A stretch of 64,000 nt of DNA from DAHUYF01 sp035623985 (GTDB lineage: Bacteria; Pseudomonadota; Alphaproteobacteria; ATCC43930; CGMCC-115725): assembly GCA_035623985.1 (NCBI GenBank), contig DASPSJ010000078.1:11898-75897 (forward strand), written 5' to 3'. A program made the position numbers and the translations under genes. Below, one piece after another: positions 8,756 to 17,681 of the stretch. Within the stretch, counting starts at the first letter, position 1. Every line of letters starts with the position of its first letter. Under the pieces are notes generated by a model. The model saw only the letters and a program-made list of their open reading frames with translations. It was not told the DNA's origin and made no database searches.

Positions 8756-11014
8756 TCAACCAGCGGCTTGCGCTTCGGCCGCCCGCGGCAGTGGCAGCAG
8801 ATCGCGGATTTGCGCTTGCAGCGCGGTCGGGCGGTAGGGTTTGGGCAAGATGGGAAAGCCCTCTTTGCTCGCTTCCTGCGCCGCGATGCTGTAGCCGGTC
8901 GTCAGCAGCACTGGCAGGCCGGGGTAGCGGTTGCGCAGCGCTCGGGCGAGTTCGACGCCGCTCATGCCGCCGGGCATTACCACATCGGTGAAGACGAGAT
9001 CGAAGCTGCCGCCCTTCGACAGCGTATCGAGCGCCGCCTGCGCCGAGGTGACGTGGGTCACGCGGTAACCGAGGGTCTCCAGCAGCGCGACGCTGACTTC
9101 GGCCACTTCGGGATCGTCTTCGACCACCAGCACCGCCTGCTCGCGCGCCGGCGGCGACAGCGGTACCGCGGTCGCCGCCGCAAGCGCTACCGCAGGGCGT
9201 GCCCGCGGTAGATAGAGCGTGACGGTGGTGCCCTGGCCTTCGGCGCTGGCCACCGTCGCCGTGCCGCCGGATTGGCGGGCGAAGCCATAGACTTGGCTGA
9301 GACCGAGGCCGGTGCCCTTGCCGGGTTCCTTGGTGGTGAAGTAGGGCTCGAAGACGCGGGCGATCACCGCAGTGGGAATGCCGGTACCGGTGTCGCTGAC
9401 GGCGATGCTGACGCAATCGCCGGCGAGTTCATCCTCGGGCCGGGGCCCGCCGCGCGGCTCGTTAGACGCGGCGATGGTGAGCACGCCGCCTTTCGGCATC
9501 GCGTCCTTGGCGTTCACCGCGATATTGATGACCGCGAGCTCGAACTCGTTTGGATCGATGTCGACCGGCCAGACATCGGCGGCGATGTCGAGACGCACCT
9601 CGGTACTGCCGGGCAGCAAATGGCGGATGAGCTCCGCCACTTTCGGCAGATGCTCGACGAGATCGATGCGGCGCGGCTGCAGCGCCTGGCGGCGGCCGAA
9701 GGTCAGGAGATGGCGGGTCAGGCTCTCCGCCCGCCCCAGCGCGCGGTCGACCGCGTCGAATTCGCCGGTGCCGGTCTCGCCGAGCCGGCGCCGCAGCATG
9801 AAGAGATTGCTGCCGATGATCAGCAGCAGATTGTTGAAATCATGCGCGACGCCGCCGGTGAGTTGGCCGAGCGCCTCGAGCTTCTGCGACTCGCGCAGCG
9901 CCTCCTCCGTGCGATGGTGCTCCAGCGTCTCGCGCTGCAGCGCTTCCACCGCCTGATTGCGCTCGCGGATCTGCAGCGAGAGCTTATCATTGACTTGGCG
10001 CAGCTCGGCGGTCCGCTCGCGCACCCGCTGCTCCAACTCGTCGCGCGCGCGGGTGAGATCGGCGAGCGCTTGGCGCCGCTCGCGCAACGCGGCATCGAGC
10101 ACCAGCATGGCGATCGAGACGATGGCGATGAAGCCTTGTAGCACCAGCAGCGCTTCGTTCTGCTCGGCGGCGACGAATGGCCCGTGGCCGGCGGCGGTGC
10201 CGAGGACGGCGACGGCGGCGGCGAGCGCGACGCCGAGCGTGCCGAGCGCGCTGCCGAAGGCGTATTCGACCCAGAGCAGGATCGGGATCAGCGTATAGGC
10301 CTGAGTCCTGAGCAGCACCGGGGCGAGCATGCCGGCCTCGAGCCAGCCGCCGAAGGTGAGCACGCAATAGAGGAAGAGCAACAGCACGCAGATCAGCTTG
10401 GCGAAGGGGCGTATGGCCAGCACGGCGCGATCGAGGCTGGACCAGGCCACTGCCAGCGGCGCCACGATCAGCACCCCGGCGGCGTCGCGGAGCCACCAAG
10501 TGAACCAGGCGGTCCCGCGCAACGACGGCGGCAGGAAACCCGCCGCCGCCAGGCTAGCGATGCCGATGCTGCTGGCGACAAGGCAACTGGCAAGCGCCGC
10601 CAGGACGAAGACGAAGACGGCAAAGATGTCGTGGGTGATGTCGGCGCCGGCGCCGAAGCGACGCACGATATGAATGCCGATCAGCGCCTCCAGCATGTTG
10701 CCGAAGCCGATCAGCGCGGCGACCGCGATCTCCTCGGGATGGGCGGCAAAATGCGCCAGCAGGCCGGCCGGCGTCGCTGCAGCGGATTTCGCGTAGAAAT
10801 CGGTCAGGTTGGCGAGAAAGGCGCCGAGAAAGACGCCGGCGGCCAGCCGCGGACCGAACAGCAGCAACGCGGCAAAGGCGATGCCGGAGGGCGGCCAGAC
10901 CGGCGTGGCCTGCGTCGCCTGGAACTGCAACTGAAGGCCGAGCCACGCGGCAGTGTAATAGGCCGCGGCGACGCCTAGCGTGGCGAGAACGGCGCGGGGC
11001 CGATATACGTCCAT
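8756..11014 (-). CDS. MASE1-domain hybrid sensor histidine kinase
   Basis: 752 aa. The N-terminal ~300 residues form a multi-helix MASE1 membrane sensor. A coiled-coil linker (ARDELEQRVRERTAELRQV) leads to the dimerisation domain with phospho-acceptor motif GGVAHDFNNLL. The ATPase domain shows VINIAVNAKDAMP (N box), VSDTGTGIP (G1) and GKGTGLGLSQVYGF (G2). A C-terminal receiver (AVLVVEDDPEVAEVS, acceptor Asp in FTDVVMPG) makes it a hybrid kinase. No output regulator lies nearby, so the signal presumably passes to a distant phosphotransfer protein. It is convergent with the GcrA-like gene, 35 bp apart. The ligand is unknown. Confidence 0.9.
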   Translation of the reverse strand: MDVYRPRAVLATLGVAAAYYTAAWLGLQLQFQATQATPVWPPSGIAFAALLLFGPRLAAGVFLGAFLANLTDFYAKSAAATPAGLLAHFAAHPEEIAVAALIGFGNMLEALIGIHIVRRFGAGADITHDIFAVFVFVLAALASCLVASSIGIASLAAAGFLPPSLRGTAWFTWWLRDAAGVLIVAPLAVAWSSLDRAVLAIRPFAKLICVLLLFLYCVLTFGGWLEAGMLAPVLLRTQAYTLIPILLWVEYAFGSALGTLGVALAAAVAVLGTAAGHGPFVAAEQNEALLVLQGFIAIVSIAMLVLDAALRERRQALADLTRARDELEQRVRERTAELRQVNDKLSLQIRERNQAVEALQRETLEHHRTEEALRESQKLEALGQLTGGVAHDFNNLLLIIGSNLFMLRRRLGETGTGEFDAVDRALGRAESLTRHLLTFGRRQALQPRRIDLVEHLPKVAELIRHLLPGSTEVRLDIAADVWPVDIDPNEFELAVINIAVNAKDAMPKGGVLTIAASNEPRGGPRPEDELAGDCVSIAVSDTGTGIPTAVIARVFEPYFTTKEPGKGTGLGLSQVYGFARQSGGTATVASAEGQGTTVTLYLPRARPAVALAAATAVPLSPPAREQAVLVVEDDPEVAEVSVALLETLGYRVTHVTSAQAALDTLSKGGSFDLVFTDVVMPGGMSGVELARALRNRYPGLPVLLTTGYSIAAQEASKEGFPILPKPYRPTALQAQIRDLLPLPRAAEAQAAG

Positions 11015-11091
11015 GCCGCAGCTTTTACGAGTGACGTGATCCCGTCAAGCGGCGCTGTCGTCGCCTCGCCGGAAGGCGAGAAAGGACGACC

Positions 11092-12267
11092 CTATCGCGT
11101 CAACCGCCGCATGGCGCGGTCGAGGCCGTCGAGGGTGAGCGGGAACATGCGGCCTTCCACGAGGTCGCGCACGAGCTGGATCGAGGGCGTGCCTTCCCAG
11201 TAGCGCTCGGGCACCGGATTGAGCCAGACCGATTTCGGATAGGTGAGGGTGAGCCGGCGCAGCCACGTCTCGCCCGCTTCCTCGTTCCAATGCTCGACGC
11301 TGCCGCCGGGCTGGACGAGCTCATAGGGGCTCATGCTGGCGTCGCCGACGAAGATCAGCTTGTAGCTGGCGTCATAGGTGTGCATCACCTGGAATGTCGG
11401 CGTCTTCTCGACGTGCCGGCGCCAGGCGTCGCGCCACAGCGCCTCGTAGGGGCAATTGCGGAAATAGAAGAACTCGAGATGCTTGAACTCGGCGCGTGCG
11501 GCGGAGAACAGTTCCTCGCAGGTGCGGACGTGCCCATCCATCGAGCCGCCGATATCCATCAACAGCAACACCTTCGCGGCGTTGTGCCGCTCCGGCACGA
11601 GCTTGATGTCGAGCCAGCCGGCGTTGCGGGCGGTGGAGCGGATGGTGTCGTCGAGATCGAGCTCTTCGGCGGCGCCTTCGCGCGCGAACTGGCGCAGGCG
11701 GCGCAACGCGATCTTGATGTTGCGGGTGCCGATCTCGACCCGGTCGTCGAGATTCCTGAACTCGCGCTTGTCCCAGACCTTGACCGCGCGGTTGTTGCGG
11801 TTCTTGTCCTGGCCGATGCGCACGCCTTCGGGGTTGGAGCCGTAGGCGCCGAAGGGCGAGGTGCCGGCGGTGCCGATCCACTTGCCGCCGCCCTGGTGCC
11901 GCCCCTTCTGCTCGGCCAATCGCTTCTGCAATTCCTCCATCAGCTTGTCGAGACCGCCCAGCGTCTGGATCTTCTTCAGCTCCTCGGGCGTAAGCAGCTT
12001 CTCGGCAAGCTTCCGCAGCCATTCCTCGGGAATCTCGACGCCGGCGTCGCCGATCGTCTCCAGCCCCTTGAAATGGTGGCCGAAGACGCGGTCGAACTTG
12101 TCGAGATTGCGCTCGTCCTTGACCAGCAGGCTGCGCGAGAGATAGTAGAAATCATCGATGCTGTAGTCGGCAAGATGATGCCGCATCGCCTCGAGCAGCG
12201 TCAGATACTCCCGGAGCGACACCGGCACCCTGGCCTGCCTGAGCTCGAGGAAGAAGTTGATGAACAT
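11092..12267 (-). CDS. CoxE-like VWA-domain protein
   Basis: 391 aa. The N-terminus FINFFLELRQARVPVSLREYL and the Asp/Lys-rich middle are typical of the CoxE-like von Willebrand A family. The metal-site region reads LLMDIGGSMDGHV, the family's variant of the DxSxS MIDAS motif. A late acidic stretch (YDASYKLIFVGDASMSPYEL) is also conserved. Such proteins pair with MoxR ATPases to assemble or activate other complexes; the classic case is CO dehydrogenase, but many pairs are not linked to it. Here the partner MoxR is immediately upstream (18-bp gap) and no client enzyme is adjacent. Confidence 0.85.
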   Translation of the reverse strand: MFINFFLELRQARVPVSLREYLTLLEAMRHHLADYSIDDFYYLSRSLLVKDERNLDKFDRVFGHHFKGLETIGDAGVEIPEEWLRKLAEKLLTPEELKKIQTLGGLDKLMEELQKRLAEQKGRHQGGGKWIGTAGTSPFGAYGSNPEGVRIGQDKNRNNRAVKVWDKREFRNLDDRVEIGTRNIKIALRRLRQFAREGAAEELDLDDTIRSTARNAGWLDIKLVPERHNAAKVLLLMDIGGSMDGHVRTCEELFSAARAEFKHLEFFYFRNCPYEALWRDAWRRHVEKTPTFQVMHTYDASYKLIFVGDASMSPYELVQPGGSVEHWNEEAGETWLRRLTLTYPKSVWLNPVPERYWEGTPSIQLVRDLVEGRMFPLTLDGLDRAMRRLTR

Positions 12268-12285
12268 GGGGCTTTGCCGCGCGCG

Positions 12286-13137
12286 TCAGCCGCCGCGCTC
12301 CCGTCGGTTGAGGAAGGCCAGCCGCTCGAAAAGGTGCACGTCCTGCTCGCTCTTGAGAAGGGCGCCGTGCAGCGGCGGGATGAGCTTGCCGGGATCGCGC
12401 GAGCGCAGCGCCTCGGGCGGAATGTCCTCGACCATCAGCAGCTTCAGCCAATCCAGCAGCTCCGAGGTGGACGGCTTCTTCTTGAGGCCGGGCACGTCGC
12501 GCAGCTCGTAGAAGACGTTGAGCGCCTCGCGCACCAGTATCTTCTGGATATCGGGATAGTGCACGTCGACGATGCGCGTCATGGTCTCGCGGTCGGGAAA
12601 GCGGATGTAGTGGAAGAAGCAACGGCGCAGGAAGGCGTCGGGCAGCTCCTTCTCGTTGTTGGAGGTGATGACGACGATCGGCCGGTGACGCGCCACCACC
12701 GTCTCGCGCGTCTCGTAGACGTAGAACTCCATGCGGTCGAGCTCGAGCAGGAGATCGTTGGGAAACTCGATGTCGGCCTTGTCGATCTCGTCGATCAGCA
12801 GCACCGGCGCGGCTTCGCCGGTGAACGCCTCCCAGAGCTTGCCGCGGGCGATGTAGTTGCGGATGTCCTGCACCTTGGGATCGCCGAGCTGGCTGTCCCT
12901 GAGGCGGGCCACCGCGTCGTACTCGTAGAGCCCCTGCTGCGCCTTGGTGGTGGATTTGATATGCCAGGTGATGATGTCCTTGCGGAGCGCCTTGGCGATC
13001 TCGTGGGCAAGAATGGTCTTGCCGGTGCCGGGCTCGCCCTTGACCAGGAGCGGCCGCTCCAGGGCGATGGCGGCGTTGACGGCGACGCGCAGATCGTCGG
13101 TCGCGATGTAGCTCTCCGTGCCTTGGAACCGGTCCAT
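12286..13137 (-). CDS. MoxR-family AAA+ ATPase
   Basis: 283 aa from the ATG at 13137, just after a GAGGAG ribosome site; the open frame continues 13 codons upstream without family sequence. The AAA+ core has Walker A GEPGTGKT, Walker B VLLIDEIDKAD and sensor 1 VVITSNNEKELPDAF. The N-terminal sequence YIATDDLRVAVNAAI marks the MoxR subgroup that partners CoxE-like VWA proteins. The pair acts as a chaperone-like machine in the cytoplasm. Neighbours do not identify its target, since the next upstream operon is minCDE. Confidence 0.88.
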   Translation of the reverse strand: MDRFQGTESYIATDDLRVAVNAAIALERPLLVKGEPGTGKTILAHEIAKALRKDIITWHIKSTTKAQQGLYEYDAVARLRDSQLGDPKVQDIRNYIARGKLWEAFTGEAAPVLLIDEIDKADIEFPNDLLLELDRMEFYVYETRETVVARHRPIVVITSNNEKELPDAFLRRCFFHYIRFPDRETMTRIVDVHYPDIQKILVREALNVFYELRDVPGLKKKPSTSELLDWLKLLMVEDIPPEALRSRDPGKLIPPLHGALLKSEQDVHLFERLAFLNRRERGG

Positions 13138-13320
13138 AGTCTCCTCGCGGCGATGGCACCTCTCCATAGCGCGCAACGGGATCGCGCGCCAGAACCATTC
13201 ATCTTGGTATCGGAGTGCGCCGGGGAAAGTCCGCCCATGCCGGATGACCTCCGGTCACGGGCCATTCGCCCTCGCCCGCGTCAGGACCGCCGGCCGCCGC
13301 AGCCGGCGCGCGGCTCTGCC

Positions 13321-13605
13321 TCAGGCCGGTACGGCGCGCGCCGGTCCCGTTATGGCGGTATGCGGCACCTCGACGTTGATCTCCAGCACCGAGGCGTTGC
13401 CCGCCTTGCCCAGCGACACCCGGATCATGTCCTCCTCGACCGCGACGTATTTCGTCACCACGGCGAGCAGCTCCTTCTGCAGCCGCGGCAGGAAATCGGG
13501 GCGGTCGCGGTCGGCGCGCTCATGCGCCAGCACGATCTGCAGACGCTCCTTGGCGATCGAGGCGGAGGCCGGCTTCTTGGGGAAGAAGAAGTCGAACAGG
13601 CTCAC
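13321..13605 (-). CDS. minE: Cell division topological specificity factor MinE
   Basis: 94 aa. The N-terminal membrane-targeting and anti-MinCD part (SLFDFFFPKKPASASIAKERL) and the central QIVLAHERADR beta-strand are diagnostic. MinE drives pole-to-pole oscillation of MinCD by stimulating MinD ATPase, restricting FtsZ rings to midcell. The start codon overlaps the minD stop, giving the usual minC-minD-minE order in one operon. The length matches the family. Confidence 0.94.
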   Translation of the reverse strand: MSLFDFFFPKKPASASIAKERLQIVLAHERADRDRPDFLPRLQKELLAVVTKYVAVEEDMIRVSLGKAGNASVLEINVEVPHTAITGPARAVPA

Positions 13606-14420
13606 GTTGCGGCCCTCCCGAACCAGCCGCGCAGGAAGCTTCGCCGCTCCGGCAGCGAGAAGCGCATCTCGCGCTGCTCGCCGACGAAGCGCGCCACAGC
13701 ATCCTCATAGGCGCGGCCGGCCGGGCTCTCGGCGTCGAGGATCACCGGTATGCCGGTGTTGGAAGCCCTGAGCACCGTCGGCGATTCCGGGATGATGCCG
13801 AGCAGCGGCAGCGACAGGATCTCCTTCACGTCGTCCACCGACAGCATCTCGCCCTTCTTCACCCGTTCGGGCGAGTAGCGCGTCAGCAGCAGATGTTCCT
13901 CGACCGGACTCTCCCGCTTCTCGGCGCGGCGCGACCTCGCCGCGAGAATGCCAATGATGCGGTCGCTGTCGCGCACCGAGGAGACTTCGGGATTGGTGAC
14001 GATGATGGCCGCGTCGGCGTGATAGAGCGCGGTGAGCGCGCCATGCTCGATGCCCGCCGGGCTGTCGCAGATGACGTACTCGAAGTCGTTCCTCAGCTCG
14101 CGCATCACCCAATCGACGCCCTCGCGCTTCAGCGCCTCCTTGTCGCGCGTCTGCGAGGTCGGGAATATATACAAACTGTCGATTCTTTTATCTCTAATCA
14201 ACGCCTGGTTGAGAGTGGCGTCGCCATTGATGACGTTGATGAAATCGAAGACGACGCGGCGCTCGCAGCCCATGACCAGATCGAGATTGCGCAGGCCGAC
14301 ATCGAAATCGATCACCACCGTCTTGTGTCCGCGCAATGCGAGACCCGCCGCGAAGGCCGCCGAGGTCGTCGTCTTGCCCACGCCGCCCTTGCCAGATGTC
14401 ACCACGATAACCTTGCCCAA
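13602..14420 (-). CDS. minD: Septum site-determining protein MinD
   Basis: ParA-type ATPase with deviant Walker A GKGGVGKTT, switch I and II segments (VVIDFDVGLRNLDL and CDSPAGIEHGALTAL) and a C-terminal amphipathic membrane-targeting tail (FLRGWFG). The TTG at 14420 gives 272 aa starting MGKVIVVTS, exactly the family N-terminus, with AAGGAG upstream. An ATG at 14453 that overlaps the minC stop (TGATG) would add 11 unconserved residues. MinD recruits MinC to the membrane and is recycled by MinE. It is central in the minCDE operon. Confidence 0.94.
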   Translation of the reverse strand: MGKVIVVTSGKGGVGKTTTSAAFAAGLALRGHKTVVIDFDVGLRNLDLVMGCERRVVFDFINVINGDATLNQALIRDKRIDSLYIFPTSQTRDKEALKREGVDWVMRELRNDFEYVICDSPAGIEHGALTALYHADAAIIVTNPEVSSVRDSDRIIGILAARSRRAEKRESPVEEHLLLTRYSPERVKKGEMLSVDDVKEILSLPLLGIIPESPTVLRASNTGIPVILDAESPAGRAYEDAVARFVGEQREMRFSLPERRSFLRGWFGRAAT

Positions 14421-14452
14421 GACCTTCTCTCCTTCTTCCCGGTTAGGGGCCA

Positions 14453-15145
14453 TCAGCCCTTGCTCCAGCCCGGCAGGATCGCCAGCCGGTCGTCAATCAG
14501 CGCCACCTGCGCCGCGCCGCCCAAATGCTCCGGCGCGATCGCGTCGTTGACGAGATAGCGTCCGGCGATTGACACCAGCTCGGCCTCGAAGCGCTGCGCG
14601 AAGATGCGCGCATCGCGGTCGCCGGCGGCGCCGGCGATGGCGCGACCGCGCAGCGCGCCGTAGACATGGATATGACCGTCGGCGATGAGCTCGGCGCCGG
14701 CGCTCACCGGCGCAACGACGACGAGATCGCCGCCGCGGACATAGATTTGCGCACCGGAACGCACCGGCTGGGTCACCACCTGCGGGCGCGGCGCGCTCTC
14801 CGGCGGCGCGGCGCGGCGCGGGCTTTTGGCCTGGGTGCCTTTGACCGCCGCGAGATCGACGGCTTTCGCCGCGCGCAATTGCATTGCGCTGGCGTTCTGC
14901 ACGCCGACCGGCGTGAGCCGGCACCGGCGCAGGAGCTGCCGCAGGGCGGTGAAATCATCGGCCGACATGCAGCCGGGACAGTCCCTGAGATCGAGCACCA
15001 CCGGCGCGTCGGCGAAGAAGCCGGGGCTCAGCGCCACCTGCTCTTCCAGCTCGCGGCCGAGCGCGGGGTCGTAGGGATCGGCAATGCGCACCACCATGAG
15101 GGTGAAGATGCCGCCCTGGACCCTGCTCGCCGTCGTCGCCGTCAT
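14453..15145 (-). CDS. minC: Septum site-determining protein MinC
   Basis: 230 aa from the ATG at 15145, which is preceded by AGGGA. The much longer open frame up to 15406 is not conserved. The N-terminal domain (FTLMVVRI... to about residue 100) binds FtsZ. A variable Ala/Pro-rich linker follows. The C-terminal beta-helix (VRSGAQIYVRGGDLVVVAPV, GAELIADGHIHVYGALRGRA) is the MinD-binding and dimerisation module. MinC blocks FtsZ assembly away from midcell. It is first in the minCDE operon, and its stop overlaps a possible minD ATG by one base. Confidence 0.92.
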   Translation of the reverse strand: MTATTASRVQGGIFTLMVVRIADPYDPALGRELEEQVALSPGFFADAPVVLDLRDCPGCMSADDFTALRQLLRRCRLTPVGVQNASAMQLRAAKAVDLAAVKGTQAKSPRRAAPPESAPRPQVVTQPVRSGAQIYVRGGDLVVVAPVSAGAELIADGHIHVYGALRGRAIAGAAGDRDARIFAQRFEAELVSIAGRYLVNDAIAPEHLGGAAQVALIDDRLAILPGWSKG

Positions 15146-15287
15146 CCCGCGTCCCTGGCCTGCCACGCACCGGAAGCATGCCGACACAATATATCGACAC
15201 AAGAATGACCCAGATACCAGATCATGGGGGTTAATTTGAAGCGCGTCGTGAGTCTTTTGTGCGAATCGCTCGCAACCAGCGCCCGCG

Positions 15288-15944
15288 CTAGCGATAACGC
15301 CAGAGACCGCGGCGATAGGAGCGCGCGATCCCCTCCGCGCCAACGTAATCATAGCTCTGCGCGGGATCGGCAAGCGCGAAACCCGCGCCGACGAGGAAGC
15401 CGGCAAGGTCGACCCCGGTCGAGTCGAGGCAGACGGCGGCGGCGCGGCCGCCGCGCTGGCCCGGCGGCACGCGGCAGGAGACGGTGGTGTTGGCGCTTAG
15501 CCGTGACGCCAGCGCCTCCCGCGCCACTTCGCCGCAGGCGCGCGGCGATGGGCCCGGAGCAGCCCCGCAGCGATCGCCGCTTGCCGGCGCGCGCACGCCG
15601 AAGAGCGGCACGACGCGGCCGTGCACCTTGAGCGACACGCTGTTGTCGACGCGCGCGGCGCCGCTGATGATGACGGCCGCGGTTTGCGCGGGCGCCGGCG
15701 GCGACGGGCGCCGTGCCGCGGTTTCCGCAGAGGTGCCGCGGTCGTGGCTGGGCAGCGTCACTGGCGCCGGCGCCGGCGTGTCGTCGGGGACCCCATGCAC
15801 CGGGCGGGGCTTCACCTCCACCGTCGGGAGATCGGCGGGTGGCGTCGAAGCGGCATCGGCAAGCTGTGCGGCCTGGAGCGCCGGAGCAGCGGCAAGCCCG
15901 AGACTCAGCACCAAGCTTGGAAGGATGACACGCGCAAGACGCAT
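15288..15944 (-). CDS. Exported thermonuclease-fold protein, apparently catalytically degenerate
   Basis: 218 aa from the ATG at 15944. A signal peptide (MRLARVILPSLVLSLGLAAA) and a Pro-rich spacer precede a C-terminal SNase-like domain (about residues 95-218), recognised by VSLKVHGRVVPLFGVRAP, the ACGEVAREAL segment and GVDLAGFLVGAGFAL. In active staphylococcal-type nucleases the equivalent segment carries the catalytic Arg and the DAPE/DTPE acid. Here these read VPLFGVRAPA, so the Arg, Asp and Glu positions appear replaced, while the later Arg (GGRAAAV) may persist. The protein probably keeps the fold and may bind ligand rather than cut DNA. It is divergent from tatA. Confidence 0.62.
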   Translation of the reverse strand: MRLARVILPSLVLSLGLAAAPALQAAQLADAASTPPADLPTVEVKPRPVHGVPDDTPAPAPVTLPSHDRGTSAETAARRPSPPAPAQTAAVIISGAARVDNSVSLKVHGRVVPLFGVRAPASGDRCGAAPGPSPRACGEVAREALASRLSANTTVSCRVPPGQRGGRAAAVCLDSTGVDLAGFLVGAGFALADPAQSYDYVGAEGIARSYRRGLWRYR

Positions 15945-16176
15945 CGCCGAAAACCTAGCATCGCGCCCGCCGCGGTGCCAGCTTCCAGCGCTGCACCATT
16001 TCGGACAAGGGCGACCCTTGCCCGATGCCGTGTCGTGGGGGTGCGGCGAGCGCCTCGGCCGCCGGCAATCCGCGGCGCTGCCGCAACCGACGGTTTCCCC
16101 CTTGACAAAGCCGCCCTCAGGCGGCGCCATGCCGATCAGGAAAGCGTCCAAACACCGCCAGTTCGAGGTCAGGGTC

Positions 16177-16419
16177 ATGGGTGGATTCAGTCTTTGGCAT
16201 TGGCTCATCATCATCGCGGTCGTTGCCCTGCTGTTCGGCGGCAAGGGCAAGATTTCCGGGCTGATGGGCGACTTGGCCAAGGGTATCAAAGCCTTCAAGT
16301 CCGGGATGAAGGAGGACGAGACGACCGCCTCCACCAGCGCGCCGCCGCAGGTCCCGCCGCCTTCCGGCACCGGCACCGCCAACACCGCTGGCGAGCACGC
16401 GGCGCATGATCGCGGCTGA
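16177..16419 (+). CDS. tatA: Sec-independent translocase subunit TatA
   Basis: 80 aa. The start MGGFSLWHWLIIIAVVALL is a single membrane helix. It is followed by the FGGKGKISGLMGDLAKGIKAFKSGM amphipathic helix region and a short acidic, Pro-rich tail, exactly the TatA layout. TatA forms the protein-conducting assembly for folded twin-arginine proteins. Two substrate-binding proteins in this window carry twin-arginine-like signals. tatB and tatC are not next to it, so they must lie elsewhere. The ATG at 16177 was chosen because the helix follows directly; the upstream open frame is unrelated. Confidence 0.9.
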   Translation: MGGFSLWHWLIIIAVVALLFGGKGKISGLMGDLAKGIKAFKSGMKEDETTASTSAPPQVPPPSGTGTANTAGEHAAHDRG

Positions 16420-16472
16420 GCCGCTCAGCCGCTCTCGTCTGACCGACGGCCGCCGCGAGGGCTGAGCGCGCG

Positions 16473-17606
16473 ATGGCGCCGGCGCCCCGGCCGCGCTATG
16501 CGCGCCTTGTCGCGGCGCTGCCGGCCACCGTCCCCTTCGTCCCGCCCGAGGCGCTCGAACGCCGCGCCGGCAAGCCTTTGGCGCTGCGCATCGGCGCCAA
16601 TGAGAGCGCCTTCGGCCCTTCGCCCAAGGCGCTCGCCGCCATGCGCCAGGCCGCGGCGCGGGTCAATTGGTACTGCGATCCCGAGGGTTTCGTGCTGCGC
16701 GACGCGCTTGCCCGGCGCCACAATGTCGCGCGCGACAACATCGTGCTCGGCGCCGGCATCGACGATCTGCTCGGCCTCATCGTGCGCGCCTTCTGCGATC
16801 CCGGCGACCGCGTGGTGATGTCGCACGGCGCCTATCCCACTTTCGCTTTTCATGTCGCGGGCTTCGGCGCGCGGCTGGCGACCCCGCCCTATCACGACGA
16901 CCGCAACGATCCCGAGGCGCTTGCCGCGGTGGCGCGCCGGCGCAAGGCGCGGCTGGTCTACATCTCCAACCCCGACAATCCCACGGGAAGCTGGATCACG
17001 GCGCCGGAGATCGAGACGCTGCTGCAACGCCTGCCGCCGGGCGCGGTGCTGGTGCTCGACGAGGCCTATAGCGAGTTCGCGCCGGAAGAAGCGATCCCGG
17101 CGCTCGATCCCGAGGATGCGCGCGTCATTCGGCTCCGCACCTTCTCCAAGGCCTATGGCATGGCGGGCGCGCGCATCGGCTATGCCGTCGCGCCGCAGGA
17201 GACGGTGCGCAGCTTCGACAAGATCCGCCATCATTTCGGCGTCAACCGCATCGCCCAGGAAGGCGCGCTCGCCGCGCTGGACGACGGCGATTTCATCGCC
17301 AAGGTGGTGCGCGAAGTCGCGGCGGGCCGGCGCGACTATGCCGAGACGGCCAGCGCGCTCGGCTTCGCCGCGCTGCCTTCGGCGACGAACTTCGTCGCCA
17401 TCGACATCGGCAGCACCGAGCGCGCCGGCGCGGCGATGGCGCTGCTGCTGGAGCGGGAGAACTGCTTCGTGCGCCGCGCCGGCGTGGCGCCGCTCAACCG
17501 CTGCATCCGCGTCACCGTCGGCACCGCGCCGGAGCGGCGCGGCTTCGCCGAAGCGCTGCGGCGGGTGGCGCCGTTGTTGCCGAAAGATGCGCCCCACACG
17601 GCCTGA
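16473..17606 (+). CDS. PLP-dependent aminotransferase, histidinol-phosphate-aminotransferase-like
   Basis: 377 aa fold-type I aminotransferase. NPDNPTGSW, VLVLDEAYSEFAP and TFSKAYGMAGARIGYA (with the PLP-binding Lys) place it in the class I/II HisC-like group. HisC makes histidinol phosphate, but similar proteins act on aromatic amino acids or phosphonates. The absence of other his genes nearby argues against assigning hisC. It lies 53 bp after tatA and may share a transcript with the next gene (75-bp gap). Confidence 0.8.
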   Translation: MAPAPRPRYARLVAALPATVPFVPPEALERRAGKPLALRIGANESAFGPSPKALAAMRQAAARVNWYCDPEGFVLRDALARRHNVARDNIVLGAGIDDLLGLIVRAFCDPGDRVVMSHGAYPTFAFHVAGFGARLATPPYHDDRNDPEALAAVARRRKARLVYISNPDNPTGSWITAPEIETLLQRLPPGAVLVLDEAYSEFAPEEAIPALDPEDARVIRLRTFSKAYGMAGARIGYAVAPQETVRSFDKIRHHFGVNRIAQEGALAALDDGDFIAKVVREVAAGRRDYAETASALGFAALPSATNFVAIDIGSTERAGAAMALLLERENCFVRRAGVAPLNRCIRVTVGTAPERRGFAEALRRVAPLLPKDAPHTA

Positions 17607-17681
17607 GCGCTCAAGGCCTCGGCTTTCGCCGCGGCGGCGGCGCTGATATGCTGCGCGCTCTTTTCTCTGCCGCGAGCGCCC

